Shown piece by piece: positions 1-6,805 of a stretch of 64,000 nt of DNA. The first letter of the stretch is position 1. The number at the start of each line of letters is the position of its first letter. The stretch comes from Mariniflexile jejuense (GTDB lineage: Bacteria; Bacteroidota; Bacteroidia; Flavobacteriales; Flavobacteriaceae), in the NCBI RefSeq assembly GCF_042675665.1, contig NZ_JBHTJI010000042.1, forward strand, positions 434,001 to 498,000, in the 5' to 3' direction. Position numbers and translations under genes: made by a program. The notes beneath the pieces were generated by a model. That model ran no database searches. It saw only the letters and a list, made by a program, of their open reading frames with translations, and had not been told where the DNA came from.

Positions 1-1
1 T

Positions 2-250
2 GTTACTTATATTGGTGTTGATTCTAAAAATGGTGATCTTGAGAAACAAGTATTAATCAAATTATACAACCAACAAAACATTCCTGTTGAAAACTACCCA
101 GAAGGCGTGATAGTTGAATACCGCGATGGTTTTGGTATTGCAGTAAATTATTCAAACAAACCATATACCATGATTTTACCTCAAAACACTGAAATTTTGA
201 TTGGTAGTACTACTTTAAAAACCGCCGATGTTTTGGTTTGGAAATATTAA
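2..250 (+). CDS. Beta-galactosidase-like glycoside hydrolase, C-terminal fragment
   Basis: This is the last 82 codons of a gene that begins before the window; reading frame 2 is open from the first base to TAA at 248-250. The residues YRDGFGIAVNYS followed by a small beta-strand-rich end are typical of the C-terminal domain of GH42/GH35-type beta-galactosidases of Bacteroidota. That family releases terminal galactose or a related sugar from oligosaccharides. The next genes (amidohydrolase, GH43, CIA30) run the same way with short gaps, which fits a carbohydrate-use operon. The catalytic part lies outside the window, so the substrate cannot be judged. The exact GH family is an inference from the tail only. 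Confidence 0.6.
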   Translation, partial: VTYIGVDSKNGDLEKQVLIKLYNQQNIPVENYPEGVIVEYRDGFGIAVNYSNKPYTMILPQNTEILIGSTTLKTADVLVWKY

Positions 251-268
251 AAATTTAAAAACATAAAA

Positions 269-1078
269 ATGATAATTGACGTACACACACATATAAACAA
301 CTACCATGAAGACCGTGTTGTTTCTTTAGATGATTGCTTAAACAAGCTAACGGACACCATGTTAGAAAACAACGTAGATTACTCCCTAGTGCTTTCATCT
401 TACAAAGTAAACGAACACAGACCAAGTACAAAACAAGTAGTTGAAGCTATAAGCGACCGAGATAATTTAGGTGTTGTAGCAGGCATTAGCTATCTTAACT
501 ACACACACAGAGATTTAAAAGAAATTAGCGACTTTTTAGAAGCTGGACTTATAAAAGGCCTGAAGTTCTATCCAGGTTACGAACCTTTTTATCCTAATGA
601 TATTAGATTTAAAGTGGTTTACGATATGGCTATTGAATTTGATGTACCCGTCATGTTTCACTCTGGCGATACGTATGCACCAACTGGAAAAGTAAAATAT
701 TCGCACCCTTTACATATTGATGATTTAGCAGTTGATTATCCCGATTTAAAAATAGTAATTTGCCATGTAGGCAACCCATGGATTAAAGATTGCATGGAAG
801 TTGTTTACAAAAACAAAAACGTACATGCCGATATTTCTGGATTGGTTCTAGGCGATTTCTCCGATAAATTTGAACGCTACATGAAAACCGAAATTGAAGA
901 AATGATAACTTATGCTGGCGACCCAAAATATTTACTTTATGGCACAGATTGGCCAATAAGTAATATGAAATCGTATTTAAAATTCATGGATCAACTAGAG
1001 CTTCCTCAAGAAAAAAAGGAATTAATTCTTTGGAAAAATGCTGCTGAACTTTTTAAAATTGATGTAACTAAACTTTAA
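269..1078 (+). CDS. Amidohydrolase-family TIM-barrel metal hydrolase
   Basis: A 269-residue protein that starts IIDVHTHIN, the metal-binding HxH of the amidohydrolase superfamily at the end of the first barrel strand. Later landmarks are FHSGD near residue 131, ICHVGNPW near 165 and YGTDWP near 225, which supplies the Asp of the metal site. This matches the amidohydrolase-2 branch (ACMSD/lactonase-like), which are cytoplasmic hydrolases or decarboxylases. No signal peptide is visible. It lies 18 bp after a glycoside hydrolase and 27 bp before a GH43 gene, so it may open a sugar lactone or act on a side product of sugar breakdown; that role is inferred from context only. Confidence 0.75.
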   Translation: MIIDVHTHINNYHEDRVVSLDDCLNKLTDTMLENNVDYSLVLSSYKVNEHRPSTKQVVEAISDRDNLGVVAGISYLNYTHRDLKEISDFLEAGLIKGLKFYPGYEPFYPNDIRFKVVYDMAIEFDVPVMFHSGDTYAPTGKVKYSHPLHIDDLAVDYPDLKIVICHVGNPWIKDCMEVVYKNKNVHADISGLVLGDFSDKFERYMKTEIEEMITYAGDPKYLLYGTDWPISNMKSYLKFMDQLELPQEKKELILWKNAAELFKIDVTKL

Positions 1079-1105
1079 AAAAACCATAAACTAAATTCAT
1101 TACAT

Positions 1106-2056
1106 ATGTCTTCTTTAAAAAACCTTTCTATCCTAATTGGCTTAACTGTAGCTTCCTTGGGCTTTTCTCAAAACCCTTTAAGTTTTGGAAGTGATATTCT
1201 TACTGCCGACCCATCGGGTCATGTTTGGGCAGATGGTAAAATGTATTTGTATACTTCACATGATGAAGAATGTCAAGAAGACTTTTGGATGAAAGATTGG
1301 CACGTATTTTCGTCTAGCGATTTAATAAACTGGACCGACCATGGCGCATGTTTAAGTGTTGACGATTTATCTTGGGCCGATAATTATGCTTGGGCTCCAG
1401 ATGCTGCCTATAAAAATGGTAAATACTATTTCTGTTTCCCAGCTGGAACAGGTTTTAAAGACCGCGTAAACCCAAAAAACAGTACCAAATGGATGGGTAT
1501 TGGCATGGCAGTAAGCGATTCGCCAACCGGACCATTTAAAGACCCTATTGGAAAACCACTTTGGACAACACCTTATGCAAACGACCCTTGCCTGTTTTTA
1601 GATGATGATGGCGCAGGCTATATATATTTTAATGGTGGTGGCGATTATTATGTTGCAAAGTTAAATGATGATTTATTGAGTGTAAAAGGCGACCTAGTTG
1701 CCATGGATATGGGTGGATACAAACCCAAAAGAGAAGGTCCATGGGTATTTAAAAGAAACAATATTTATTATTACACCATGCCAGAAGACAACCGCATACT
1801 AACCTATTATACAGCAAGCACTCCAATTGGTCCATGGAAATACCAAGGTGTTATTATGAAAGCTGAAGGTGAAAGCAATAACCACCATTCTATTGTTGAG
1901 TTTAATGGTAAATGGATATTATTTTACCACCGTTGGCTTGAAAACGATTTAGATTGCGAAAAAATACAACGTAAAGTATGTGCTGAATTTTTACATTTTA
2001 ATGATGATGGTACTATAAAAGAAGTAGAACGTACCGATGCTGGTGTAAGCCATTAA
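1106..2056 (+). CDS. Exported GH43-like glycoside hydrolase
   Basis: A 316-residue protein with a signal peptide ending near GFSQ (residue 22). The body reads as a five-bladed beta-propeller of glycoside hydrolase family 43. It opens with ADPSGHVWADGKMYLYTSHD, where the Asp is the usual catalytic base position. WAPDAAYKNGKYYFCF near residue 97 is the typical second blade, and the segment REGPWVFKRNNIYYYT near 210 would carry the catalytic acid Glu. GH43 enzymes remove arabinose, xylose or galactose from plant or algal polysaccharides, probably in the periplasm here. It follows the amidohydrolase by 27 bp. The substrate cannot be told from the sequence. Confidence 0.8.
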   Translation: MSSLKNLSILIGLTVASLGFSQNPLSFGSDILTADPSGHVWADGKMYLYTSHDEECQEDFWMKDWHVFSSSDLINWTDHGACLSVDDLSWADNYAWAPDAAYKNGKYYFCFPAGTGFKDRVNPKNSTKWMGIGMAVSDSPTGPFKDPIGKPLWTTPYANDPCLFLDDDGAGYIYFNGGGDYYVAKLNDDLLSVKGDLVAMDMGGYKPKREGPWVFKRNNIYYYTMPEDNRILTYYTASTPIGPWKYQGVIMKAEGESNNHHSIVEFNGKWILFYHRWLENDLDCEKIQRKVCAEFLHFNDDGTIKEVERTDAGVSH

Positions 2057-2104
2057 AAAACTTTCAGTTTTTATATATTCTAATTTAATTTTTTTTAAAG
2101 TGCC

Positions 2105-2587
2105 ATGACTATTTTCAATTTTAAAACGACGACTAATATCACTAATTGGAAGACAATAAATGATGTGGTTATGGGTGGTAAATCTAACAGCAGTTTTAAT
2201 TTAAACGATACTGGTTTTGGTGTTTTTAGTGGTAAGGTTTCTTTAGAAAATAATGGTGGCTTTTCAATGGTTCAATATAATTTTGACGCTAAAAGCGTAT
2301 CTGCTTTTTCTACAGTATGCATTAAAGTAAAAGGTGATGGCAAAACCTATCAATTCAGAACAAAAAGCAATACAGATGATAAACATTCTTATGTTGCTAG
2401 CTTTAGTGCTAAAAAAGAATGGCATACCATAGAAATTCCTTTCAATACAATGTATCCTGCTTTTAGAGGCAAACTATTAAAGTTACCAAACTATCCTGGT
2501 GAACAAATGACTCAAATAGCGTTTTTAATTGGAAATAAAATAGAGGAATCATTTAAACTAGAAATTGAGTCTATTACACTTAAATAA
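2105..2587 (+). CDS. CIA30-family protein
   Basis: A 160-residue protein with the pattern of the CIA30 (complex I intermediate-associated protein 30) domain: WKTINDVVMGGKSNSS at residues 15-30, FSGKVSLENNGGFSMVQ at 42-58 and a C-terminal beta-rich galactose-binding-like fold. In bacteria this jelly-roll domain occurs in small stand-alone proteins of poorly known role. No signal peptide is visible. It is the last gene of the run that starts with the glycoside hydrolase, 48 bp after GH43, and may be transcribed with it. A carbohydrate-binding role would fit the context but is only inferred. Confidence 0.75.
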   Translation: MTIFNFKTTTNITNWKTINDVVMGGKSNSSFNLNDTGFGVFSGKVSLENNGGFSMVQYNFDAKSVSAFSTVCIKVKGDGKTYQFRTKSNTDDKHSYVASFSAKKEWHTIEIPFNTMYPAFRGKLLKLPNYPGEQMTQIAFLIGNKIEESFKLEIESITLK

Positions 2588-2696
2588 AATGTATTTCTAG
2601 TTACAAAATTTATAGTAAATCAAACCTTCATATGCATTGCATTTTTTATAGATAGTAAAAAACAAACTTTAATTTTCATTATACCATCTATAACTA

Positions 2697-2704
2697 TAAC
2701 TTTG
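2697..2704 (+). promoter_or_regulatory. Probable promoter -7 element for the thiamine transport unit
   Basis: TAACTTTG matches the Bacteroidota TAnnTTTG -7 element and sits a few bases before the TPP riboswitch, so the transcript would begin at the start of the aptamer. The -33 region is weak (TTTC-like). The call rests on the -7 match and its position. Confidence 0.5.
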
Positions 2705-2708
2705 CACA

Positions 2709-2801
2709 AAATGGGGTGCTTGTTTTTTAACAGGCTGAGATGATACCCAAGAGTTTTTAAGCTCGATACCTGATCTGGGTAATGCCAGCGTAGGGATTTT
2801 A
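2709..2801 (+). ncRNA. TPP (THI-box) riboswitch
   Basis: The classical THI-box blocks appear in order: GGGGTGCTTG (2713-2722), CAGGCTGAGAT (2731-2741), ATACCC (2743-2748), ACCTGATCTGGGTAATGCCAGCGTAGGGA (2768-2796). These are the pyrimidine-sensor CUGAGA and pyrophosphate-sensor arms of the thiamine pyrophosphate aptamer, with a short optional P3a helix between them. It lies about 75 bp before the PnuT-type transporter start, so TPP should repress uptake. No strong intrinsic terminator is visible between aptamer and start codon, which favours control of translation; that is an inference. Confidence 0.95.
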
Positions 2802-2876
2802 TGGACAAAGCTTCATAGCTATATTTCCATTATTGGTTCATCTCCGTTCTTCATTCGTTTAAAAAACAATAAAACA

Positions 2877-3482
2877 ATGACTGCGGATTTTTTTTCACCA
2901 ATTAGCATCTTTCAATGGCTTGGTACTGCTTTTGGAATTACCCAAGTACTTCTAGCTCGAAAAAATAACATCAACAATTATTTATTTGGCATCGTATCCA
3001 TTCTTATAGGTATGTGGGTATTGTATGCTTCAAAATTGTATGCCGACATTCTACTAAACCTGTATTACTTAGTTATGAGTATTTACGGATGGTTTTATTG
3101 GAAATACGGCACACAAAAAGAAGAAGTACCTATCTCCTACGCTACTTTTGCAGAGCATTTTAAAGCTATTGGTATTGTGGCTGGTTGTTTCATTATTATG
3201 TCGTATTGGTTAGTTTTCCATACAAATTCCGATGTACCTTATTGGGATGCTACCACAACCGCTTTTGCTTGGGCTGGTATGTGGCTTATGGCAAAACGAA
3301 AAATGGAAAATTGGATTTATTTAAACATTAGCAACATCATTTCCATACCATTACTTTTTTACAAAGACCTTTATATTTACGCAGGTTTAACCATATTCTT
3401 GTTTGCTGTTGGCACTTCAGGGTATTTTAAATGGCGAACTATTATTTTAAATGAAAGAAGCAATGCATACAAAACAGCTTAG
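2877..3482 (+). CDS. pnuT: PnuC-family thiamine transporter (PnuT type)
   Basis: A 201-residue integral membrane protein with about seven predicted transmembrane segments, and the PnuC-family pattern IFQWLGTAFGITQVLLARKN at residues 9-28 followed by SIYGWFYWKYG near 68-78. The PnuC family moves vitamins by facilitated diffusion; members differ in whether they carry nicotinamide riboside (PnuC), riboflavin (PnuX) or thiamine (PnuT). The TPP riboswitch directly upstream identifies the likely substrate as thiamine. Its 3' end overlaps the next gene, so the two are probably translated together. Membership of the family is clear; thiamine as substrate is inferred from the riboswitch. Confidence 0.9.
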   Translation: MTADFFSPISIFQWLGTAFGITQVLLARKNNINNYLFGIVSILIGMWVLYASKLYADILLNLYYLVMSIYGWFYWKYGTQKEEVPISYATFAEHFKAIGIVAGCFIIMSYWLVFHTNSDVPYWDATTTAFAWAGMWLMAKRKMENWIYLNISNIISIPLLFYKDLYIYAGLTIFLFAVGTSGYFKWRTIILNERSNAYKTA

Positions 3483-4470
3483 TCCCGTTTACAAAGAAGC
3501 ATTCGTATTTCCAACAAATACGCTGGAATGGATTTCCCAAAACAACCTATGGCGTTTATGGGTACCAAAAGCATATAACGGTTTAGAACTTTCACTTACC
3601 GAAGGTTTACAAAAACTACAAACTTTAGCAAAAACAGATGGTAGTTTGGGTTGGACAATTACCCTATGTAGCGGTGCAACTTACTTTATTGGTAATTTAC
3701 AACCCGAGGTTGCCGATGCTATTTTTTTATCAGGCAATAACCAAATATGCTTTGGTGGTAGTGGCGGTGTTTTTGGCGTTGCCGAAAAACAAGGTGATAA
3801 TTATATCATTTCTGGAGAATGGCGTTATGCCACAGGTGCGCCATACTTAACACATTTTACTTTGAATGCCAAAATAATGGATAATGGCAACATGGTTTTA
3901 AAGGATGATGGCACACCGTTAGTCTATTCATTTGTTATTCCTAAAAATGATGTTAGCATTATTTACGATTGGCAAGCTATGGGTTTAAAAGCCACCGCTA
4001 CCCATAGTTTTAAACTACACGAGGTAGTAGTACCCAAAACTCATGCGTTTGTGTATAACACCTTTTATTTACCACAACCCATTTTTAAAATACCCTTTAC
4101 TGTATTTGCCGATGTTACCCTGTTTGCAAACTACTTAGGTATGGCTACCCATTTTTATGATGAAGCCAGCAACATAGTAAGCACAGAACACACACTACAA
4201 CTACAAAACGTATTACAACAGGCTAACCAACTGCTATATACTATTGCAAACACTATAGATGCCTACACCAACAACCAAACACCTATTACCGAAGCCTACA
4301 CAAATACCATACACACCACCACAAGCAATTTAGTAACCCAATTAACAAACGCTATTATAACCTTATACCCAAAACTAGGCATTAAAGCTTGTAGCGAACC
4401 ACATATACTAAACCGTATTTTTAGAGATTATTTTACAGCTACTCAACATCATAATTTTGTTGGGCGATAA
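3451..4470 (+). CDS. Acyl-CoA dehydrogenase-fold flavoprotein, short form
   Basis: A 339-residue protein with features of acyl-CoA dehydrogenases: DGSLGWTITLCSGATYFIG near residues 65-83, GGSGGVFGVAEKQGDNYIISGEWRYATGA near 103-131 (the middle beta domain that contacts FAD and substrate), and DWQAMGLKATATHSFKLHEVVVP near 172-194. It is shorter than the usual 380-400 residues, and I could not place the catalytic C-terminal glutamate, so it may act like the related flavin monooxygenases. It overlaps pnuT by 32 bp (20 bp if Met5 at 3463 is used) and therefore lies behind the TPP riboswitch. This suggests work on a thiamine-related compound, which is an inference. Confidence 0.75.
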   Translation: MKEAMHTKQLSPVYKEAFVFPTNTLEWISQNNLWRLWVPKAYNGLELSLTEGLQKLQTLAKTDGSLGWTITLCSGATYFIGNLQPEVADAIFLSGNNQICFGGSGGVFGVAEKQGDNYIISGEWRYATGAPYLTHFTLNAKIMDNGNMVLKDDGTPLVYSFVIPKNDVSIIYDWQAMGLKATATHSFKLHEVVVPKTHAFVYNTFYLPQPIFKIPFTVFADVTLFANYLGMATHFYDEASNIVSTEHTLQLQNVLQQANQLLYTIANTIDAYTNNQTPITEAYTNTIHTTTSNLVTQLTNAIITLYPKLGIKACSEPHILNRIFRDYFTATQHHNFVGR

Positions 4471-4521
4471 TTGAAGTATTTAATTATTTACTGTACTGTT
4501 TATACTTTTACAACAAACGCT

Positions 4522-5367
4522 TTAAATAACTTTAGTCTTGTTATAATTTGATTTATCTACCTTTTCTTTATACATTTTTAAACCAGCAATTTGTTCAGCT
4601 GTTTTGTTTTCAGTTGATTCCAATTTATCTATAAATGATTGAGGTAATTTTAAATGATTATTCATTACATGAAGTCCAGTAATATTCGGATTTCGAGAGT
4701 AATTTGTTTTCTTGTGACTGATTTTATAGTCATTAGTAATAATCTCTAAAATCTGAGGAATTTTACTTTTAAAATCCAGTGCCGATGAAAAAGTCATATC
4801 ATCAACAAATGAAGTAAAAGTCGCGTTATTTTCTTTAGAGAATTCTTGTAAAATATCTCCAGTTTTGATAAAAACTAAATTAGCTAATGTGGAGGAAGTT
4901 GGTGCTCCTTGTGGAATTTTCCCTTTATAGGTGGTTAGTTTAGTAAGAAGACTCGAAACTTCAGGGGAAAAACCTTGACTAACAAACATCTTAAAAACAG
5001 CTTTATTAGTTATTGATGGAAAGAAATCTTTTAAATCAGTTGTAAATTTATATCTTTTTCCTTGATGTTGTTTAGCATTGTCAAGGTTATCTTTTCCTTT
5101 TACAGCACCAAATGCATAACTTGGCATTTCAATTTGGTTTAGAATATTTCTATGTATTCTAGTTTGGATTACTTTTAATCTTTTTGTACTTGGATTTATT
5201 ATCCTTTTTTTAGGTTCTCCTTTTGCATCTAATTTTGGCTTATCAAATTTGTCTTTTTTGATTTCAATTTTTTCTCTATAGAAATTGTCTATATTTTTTA
5301 TGATTGACTGTATTTCTTTGATATCAACTTTTAAAGCATAAGCTAGATGTTTAGGTGTATTAATCAT
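4522..5367 (-). CDS. Retron-type reverse transcriptase
   Basis: A 281-residue reverse transcriptase without accessory domains. Visible motifs: NAKQH at 97-101 (the NAxxH retron signature), TDLKDFFPSIT at 110-120 with catalytic Asp111, PQGAPTSSTLAN at 152-163, FVDD at 187-190 with the two catalytic Asp (Phe replaces the common Tyr), HKKTNYSR at 218-225, and NITGL at 228-232, which matches the retron VTG position. Length is within the 280-330 range of retron enzymes. Its start codon overlaps the stop of the HTH gene (ATGA), so the two are translationally coupled. Retrons make a branched RNA-DNA from a nearby ncRNA and act in anti-phage defence. No group II intron maturase or DGR parts are present. 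Confidence 0.93.
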   Translation of the reverse strand: MINTPKHLAYALKVDIKEIQSIIKNIDNFYREKIEIKKDKFDKPKLDAKGEPKKRIINPSTKRLKVIQTRIHRNILNQIEMPSYAFGAVKGKDNLDNAKQHQGKRYKFTTDLKDFFPSITNKAVFKMFVSQGFSPEVSSLLTKLTTYKGKIPQGAPTSSTLANLVFIKTGDILQEFSKENNATFTSFVDDMTFSSALDFKSKIPQILEIITNDYKISHKKTNYSRNPNITGLHVMNNHLKLPQSFIDKLESTENKTAEQIAGLKMYKEKVDKSNYNKTKVI

Positions 5368-5657
5368 TGAATAGTAAAAAATTGGTTTATCAATGATTTT
5401 ACTGAAGGTGCAATAATGTTGAAAGCATCTTCTTTTTCAGGACTGATGTCATTACTATCTATTGAAAGAAAAAATAGTATAGGTAAAGGTGTTTCCAATT
5501 TATTCGATATAGTTTTTAATGTCGAAAGATTTGGTTCCTTATTATTATTCTCAATCTGTGATAAGTAAGCTTGAGTAATATCACAGAGTTCCGCAAATTG
5601 GTTTTGTTTTAAACCTTTTTGTTTTCTAATTGATTTTATTGCTAATCCTAAATTCAT
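5364..5657 (-). CDS. XRE-family helix-turn-helix protein of the retron
   Basis: A 97-residue protein. Residues 6-62 form a Cro/CI-type helix-turn-helix: IKSIRKQKGLKQNQFAELCDI, then TQAYLSQIENNNKEPNLSTL, the usual recognition helix and following loop. The remaining 35 residues contain a hydrophobic stretch (PLPILFFLS, 58-66) and no known domain. It overlaps the reverse transcriptase start by 4 bp. One retron class has a small HTH protein as the partner of the reverse transcriptase (type VI in the scheme as I recall it), so this may be the effector or regulator of the system rather than a plain repressor. Function is inferred from arrangement. Confidence 0.85.
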   Translation of the reverse strand: MNLGLAIKSIRKQKGLKQNQFAELCDITQAYLSQIENNNKEPNLSTLKTISNKLETPLPILFFLSIDSNDISPEKEDAFNIIAPSVKSLINQFFTIQ

Positions 5658-5693
5658 ACGTAGTGTATTTGAAAAAATTTATGGGGTGTCAGG

Positions 5694-5939
5694 TCAGAAA
5701 ATGTTCGTAAAATCATCGAAATTGGTAATTACTCTGTAGAGTAAATCAATTCCTTTGAAAACTAAACTCCAATCTATAGGCTTTGTATCGCTTTCTTTTT
5801 TAGAGTTTTGTAAATACCTAATTGCATTAGATAGGAGAACTTTTTCATCATCTGAGAATGAACAACGGTTCTCAGAAAGGATAGTCCTTATACCAAGTAT
5901 AAGACCATCAACGTGTTGATAATTGTGTTTTTGACGCAT
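5694..5939 (-). CDS. Small hypothetical protein upstream of the retron HTH gene
   Basis: An 81-residue open reading frame on the same strand, ending 36 bp before the HTH gene. I do not recognise a family. It is soluble-looking and mostly helical by composition, with a charged centre (QNSKKESDTKPIDW) and an aromatic C-terminus (ITNFDDFTNIF). No signal peptide or membrane segment is visible. It starts with ATG, and a short hairpin (AAGGC/GCCTT, 5961-5976) lies just before it. Position in one apparent transcript with the HTH and reverse transcriptase suggests a third component of the system. It could also be a chance reading frame inside a long RNA, though its composition looks like real protein. 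Confidence 0.55.
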   Translation of the reverse strand: MRQKHNYQHVDGLILGIRTILSENRCSFSDDEKVLLSNAIRYLQNSKKESDTKPIDWSLVFKGIDLLYRVITNFDDFTNIF

Positions 5940-5944
5940 ATCTT

Positions 5945-6346
5945 TAATGTATTTAATTATAAGGCAATATCGCCTTGCTACATTTACAATACGCTTGTAA
6001 TTAAATTCAATATGCGTTGTTCACATTATCACCCCAAAATTATTCCTTGCTACTTAAAATAAATGTGTCTATTATTACTTTTTACTTCATAGCAAGTTAT
6101 TAGTTTTATTCATTTCAGGTTTACTTCAAGCGTTTTTAGGGGTTTTCCCAAATGCATCTTTTCAGCTCTCCTTACTGAATGACTTCGCGTTTTCGGCGTT
6201 TGCCTAAACCGAGTTTCAACGTTGCTTTCTTTTCAGAGCGCTACGTGTCGTCGCCAATAGAACCATAATTGGTTGTGTAACTTAATACACTTTAGTAGTT
6301 TGAATTTTAATTACTACAATTTTCAATACTCTTTCAAAGAACTTAT
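5945..6346 (-). ncRNA. Candidate retron ncRNA / structured leader
   Basis: About 400 bp between a strong minus-strand promoter and the 81-residue gene hold no convincing protein but many short hairpins. Read on the minus strand these include GTGTA/TACAC, GGCAAACGCC, GGGAAAACCC, CTTGCTA/TAGCAAG (6096-6090 with 6052-6046) and AAGGC/GCCTT. CTGAAAAGA occurs twice (6236-6228 and 6165-6157). Each copy is followed by a small hairpin and then AAAACGC plus GAAGT (ending at 6182 and 6123), so two loosely repeated modules are present. TAGCAAGG recurs at 6052 and 5980. A retron needs a template RNA (msr-msd), usually upstream of the reverse transcriptase, and this is the only place for it. Exact ends and fold are not determined. 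Confidence 0.5.
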
Positions 6347-6350
6347 GATG

Positions 6351-6381
6351 CAAAGATAAAAGTTATTTTGGATTTACCAAA
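6351..6381 (-). promoter_or_regulatory. Strong Bacteroidota-type promoter for the retron transcript
   Basis: On the minus strand TTTG (6381-6378), a 19-bp spacer and TATCTTTG (6358-6351) match the TTTG-N19-TAnnTTTG consensus of the Bacteroidota primary sigma factor. Transcription would start near 6345 and run toward the reverse transcriptase, leaving a leader of about 400 nt before the first reading frame. Confidence 0.75.
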
Positions 6382-6557
6382 CAAAAAAGCAAAAAATATA
6401 ACTATGGGTATAAAAATAATACTTAAAAATATTCTTAAAGAAATATAAATATTTATATTTATGTTAAAAAGAGTAACTGTTACTTGAAAAATATATACTC
6501 ATTTTAGCCATTAGTCGATTAATTACAGGTGCTTTTTAGGGGTTTTGTTCGAGTGTT

Positions 6558-6639
6558 GTTCGACATTCCTTCGAGTCTCCTTCGTAAAAACCCTTATTTT
6601 ACGAAGGAATGTGGGAGAATCCTCGAAGGAATGTCGAAC
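6558..6639. repeat. Long imperfect inverted repeat (82 bp)
   Basis: The outer arms GTTCGACATTCCTTCGAG (6558-6575) and its exact complement (6622-6639) enclose a second stem, CTTCGTAAAA with TTTTACGAAG (about 6580-6605), around a 6- to 7-nt loop. It contains no gene. The arms reuse the word TTCCTTCG, so the element looks like a dispersed palindromic repeat of flavobacterial genomes rather than an ordinary terminator, since no T-run follows. Confidence 0.8.
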
Positions 6640-6691
6640 CTGATATGATGGGTATTCATGTATTTCATCGATTATTTATTTGTTTTCTTAC

Positions 6692-6769
6692 GTCATTGCG
6701 AGTGAAACGAAGCAATCTGTTTATTGTTACTACTGTATCATAAGATTGCTTCGTTTCACTCGCAATGAC
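6692..6769. repeat. 27-bp perfect inverted repeat with 24-nt loop
   Basis: The arm at 6692-6718 begins GTCATTGCGAGTGAAACG and is exactly complementary to 6743-6769. The word GTCATTGCGAG...AAGCAATCT is a familiar dispersed palindromic repeat in many bacterial genomes. It lies 36 bp beyond the 3' end of the LolC/E-type gene, so it may serve as a transcript-end structure, but it lacks a T-run on either strand. Confidence 0.85.
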
Positions 6770-6805
6770 AGTTAAAAAGATATAGCTAAAGGCATCTCCT
6801 TGATG

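Noticed and set aside
2620..2808. A 62-codon minus-strand reading frame across the TPP riboswitch
   Set aside because: It is antisense to a highly conserved aptamer and has no protein-like motif; openness is explained by the AT-rich flanks.
4522..5367. Reverse transcriptase as a group II intron maturase or diversity-generating element
   Set aside because: No maturase X or endonuclease domain, no intron ends, no template/variable repeat pair nearby, and NAxxH plus ITG motifs point to a retron.
5940..6350. CRISPR array in the repeat-rich retron leader
   Set aside because: The repeats are few, unequal in spacing and imperfect, and no cas gene is near.
6692..6769. The 27-bp inverted repeat as insertion-sequence ends
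   Set aside because: The arms are only 24 bp apart, so no transposase fits between them; it is a hairpin repeat.
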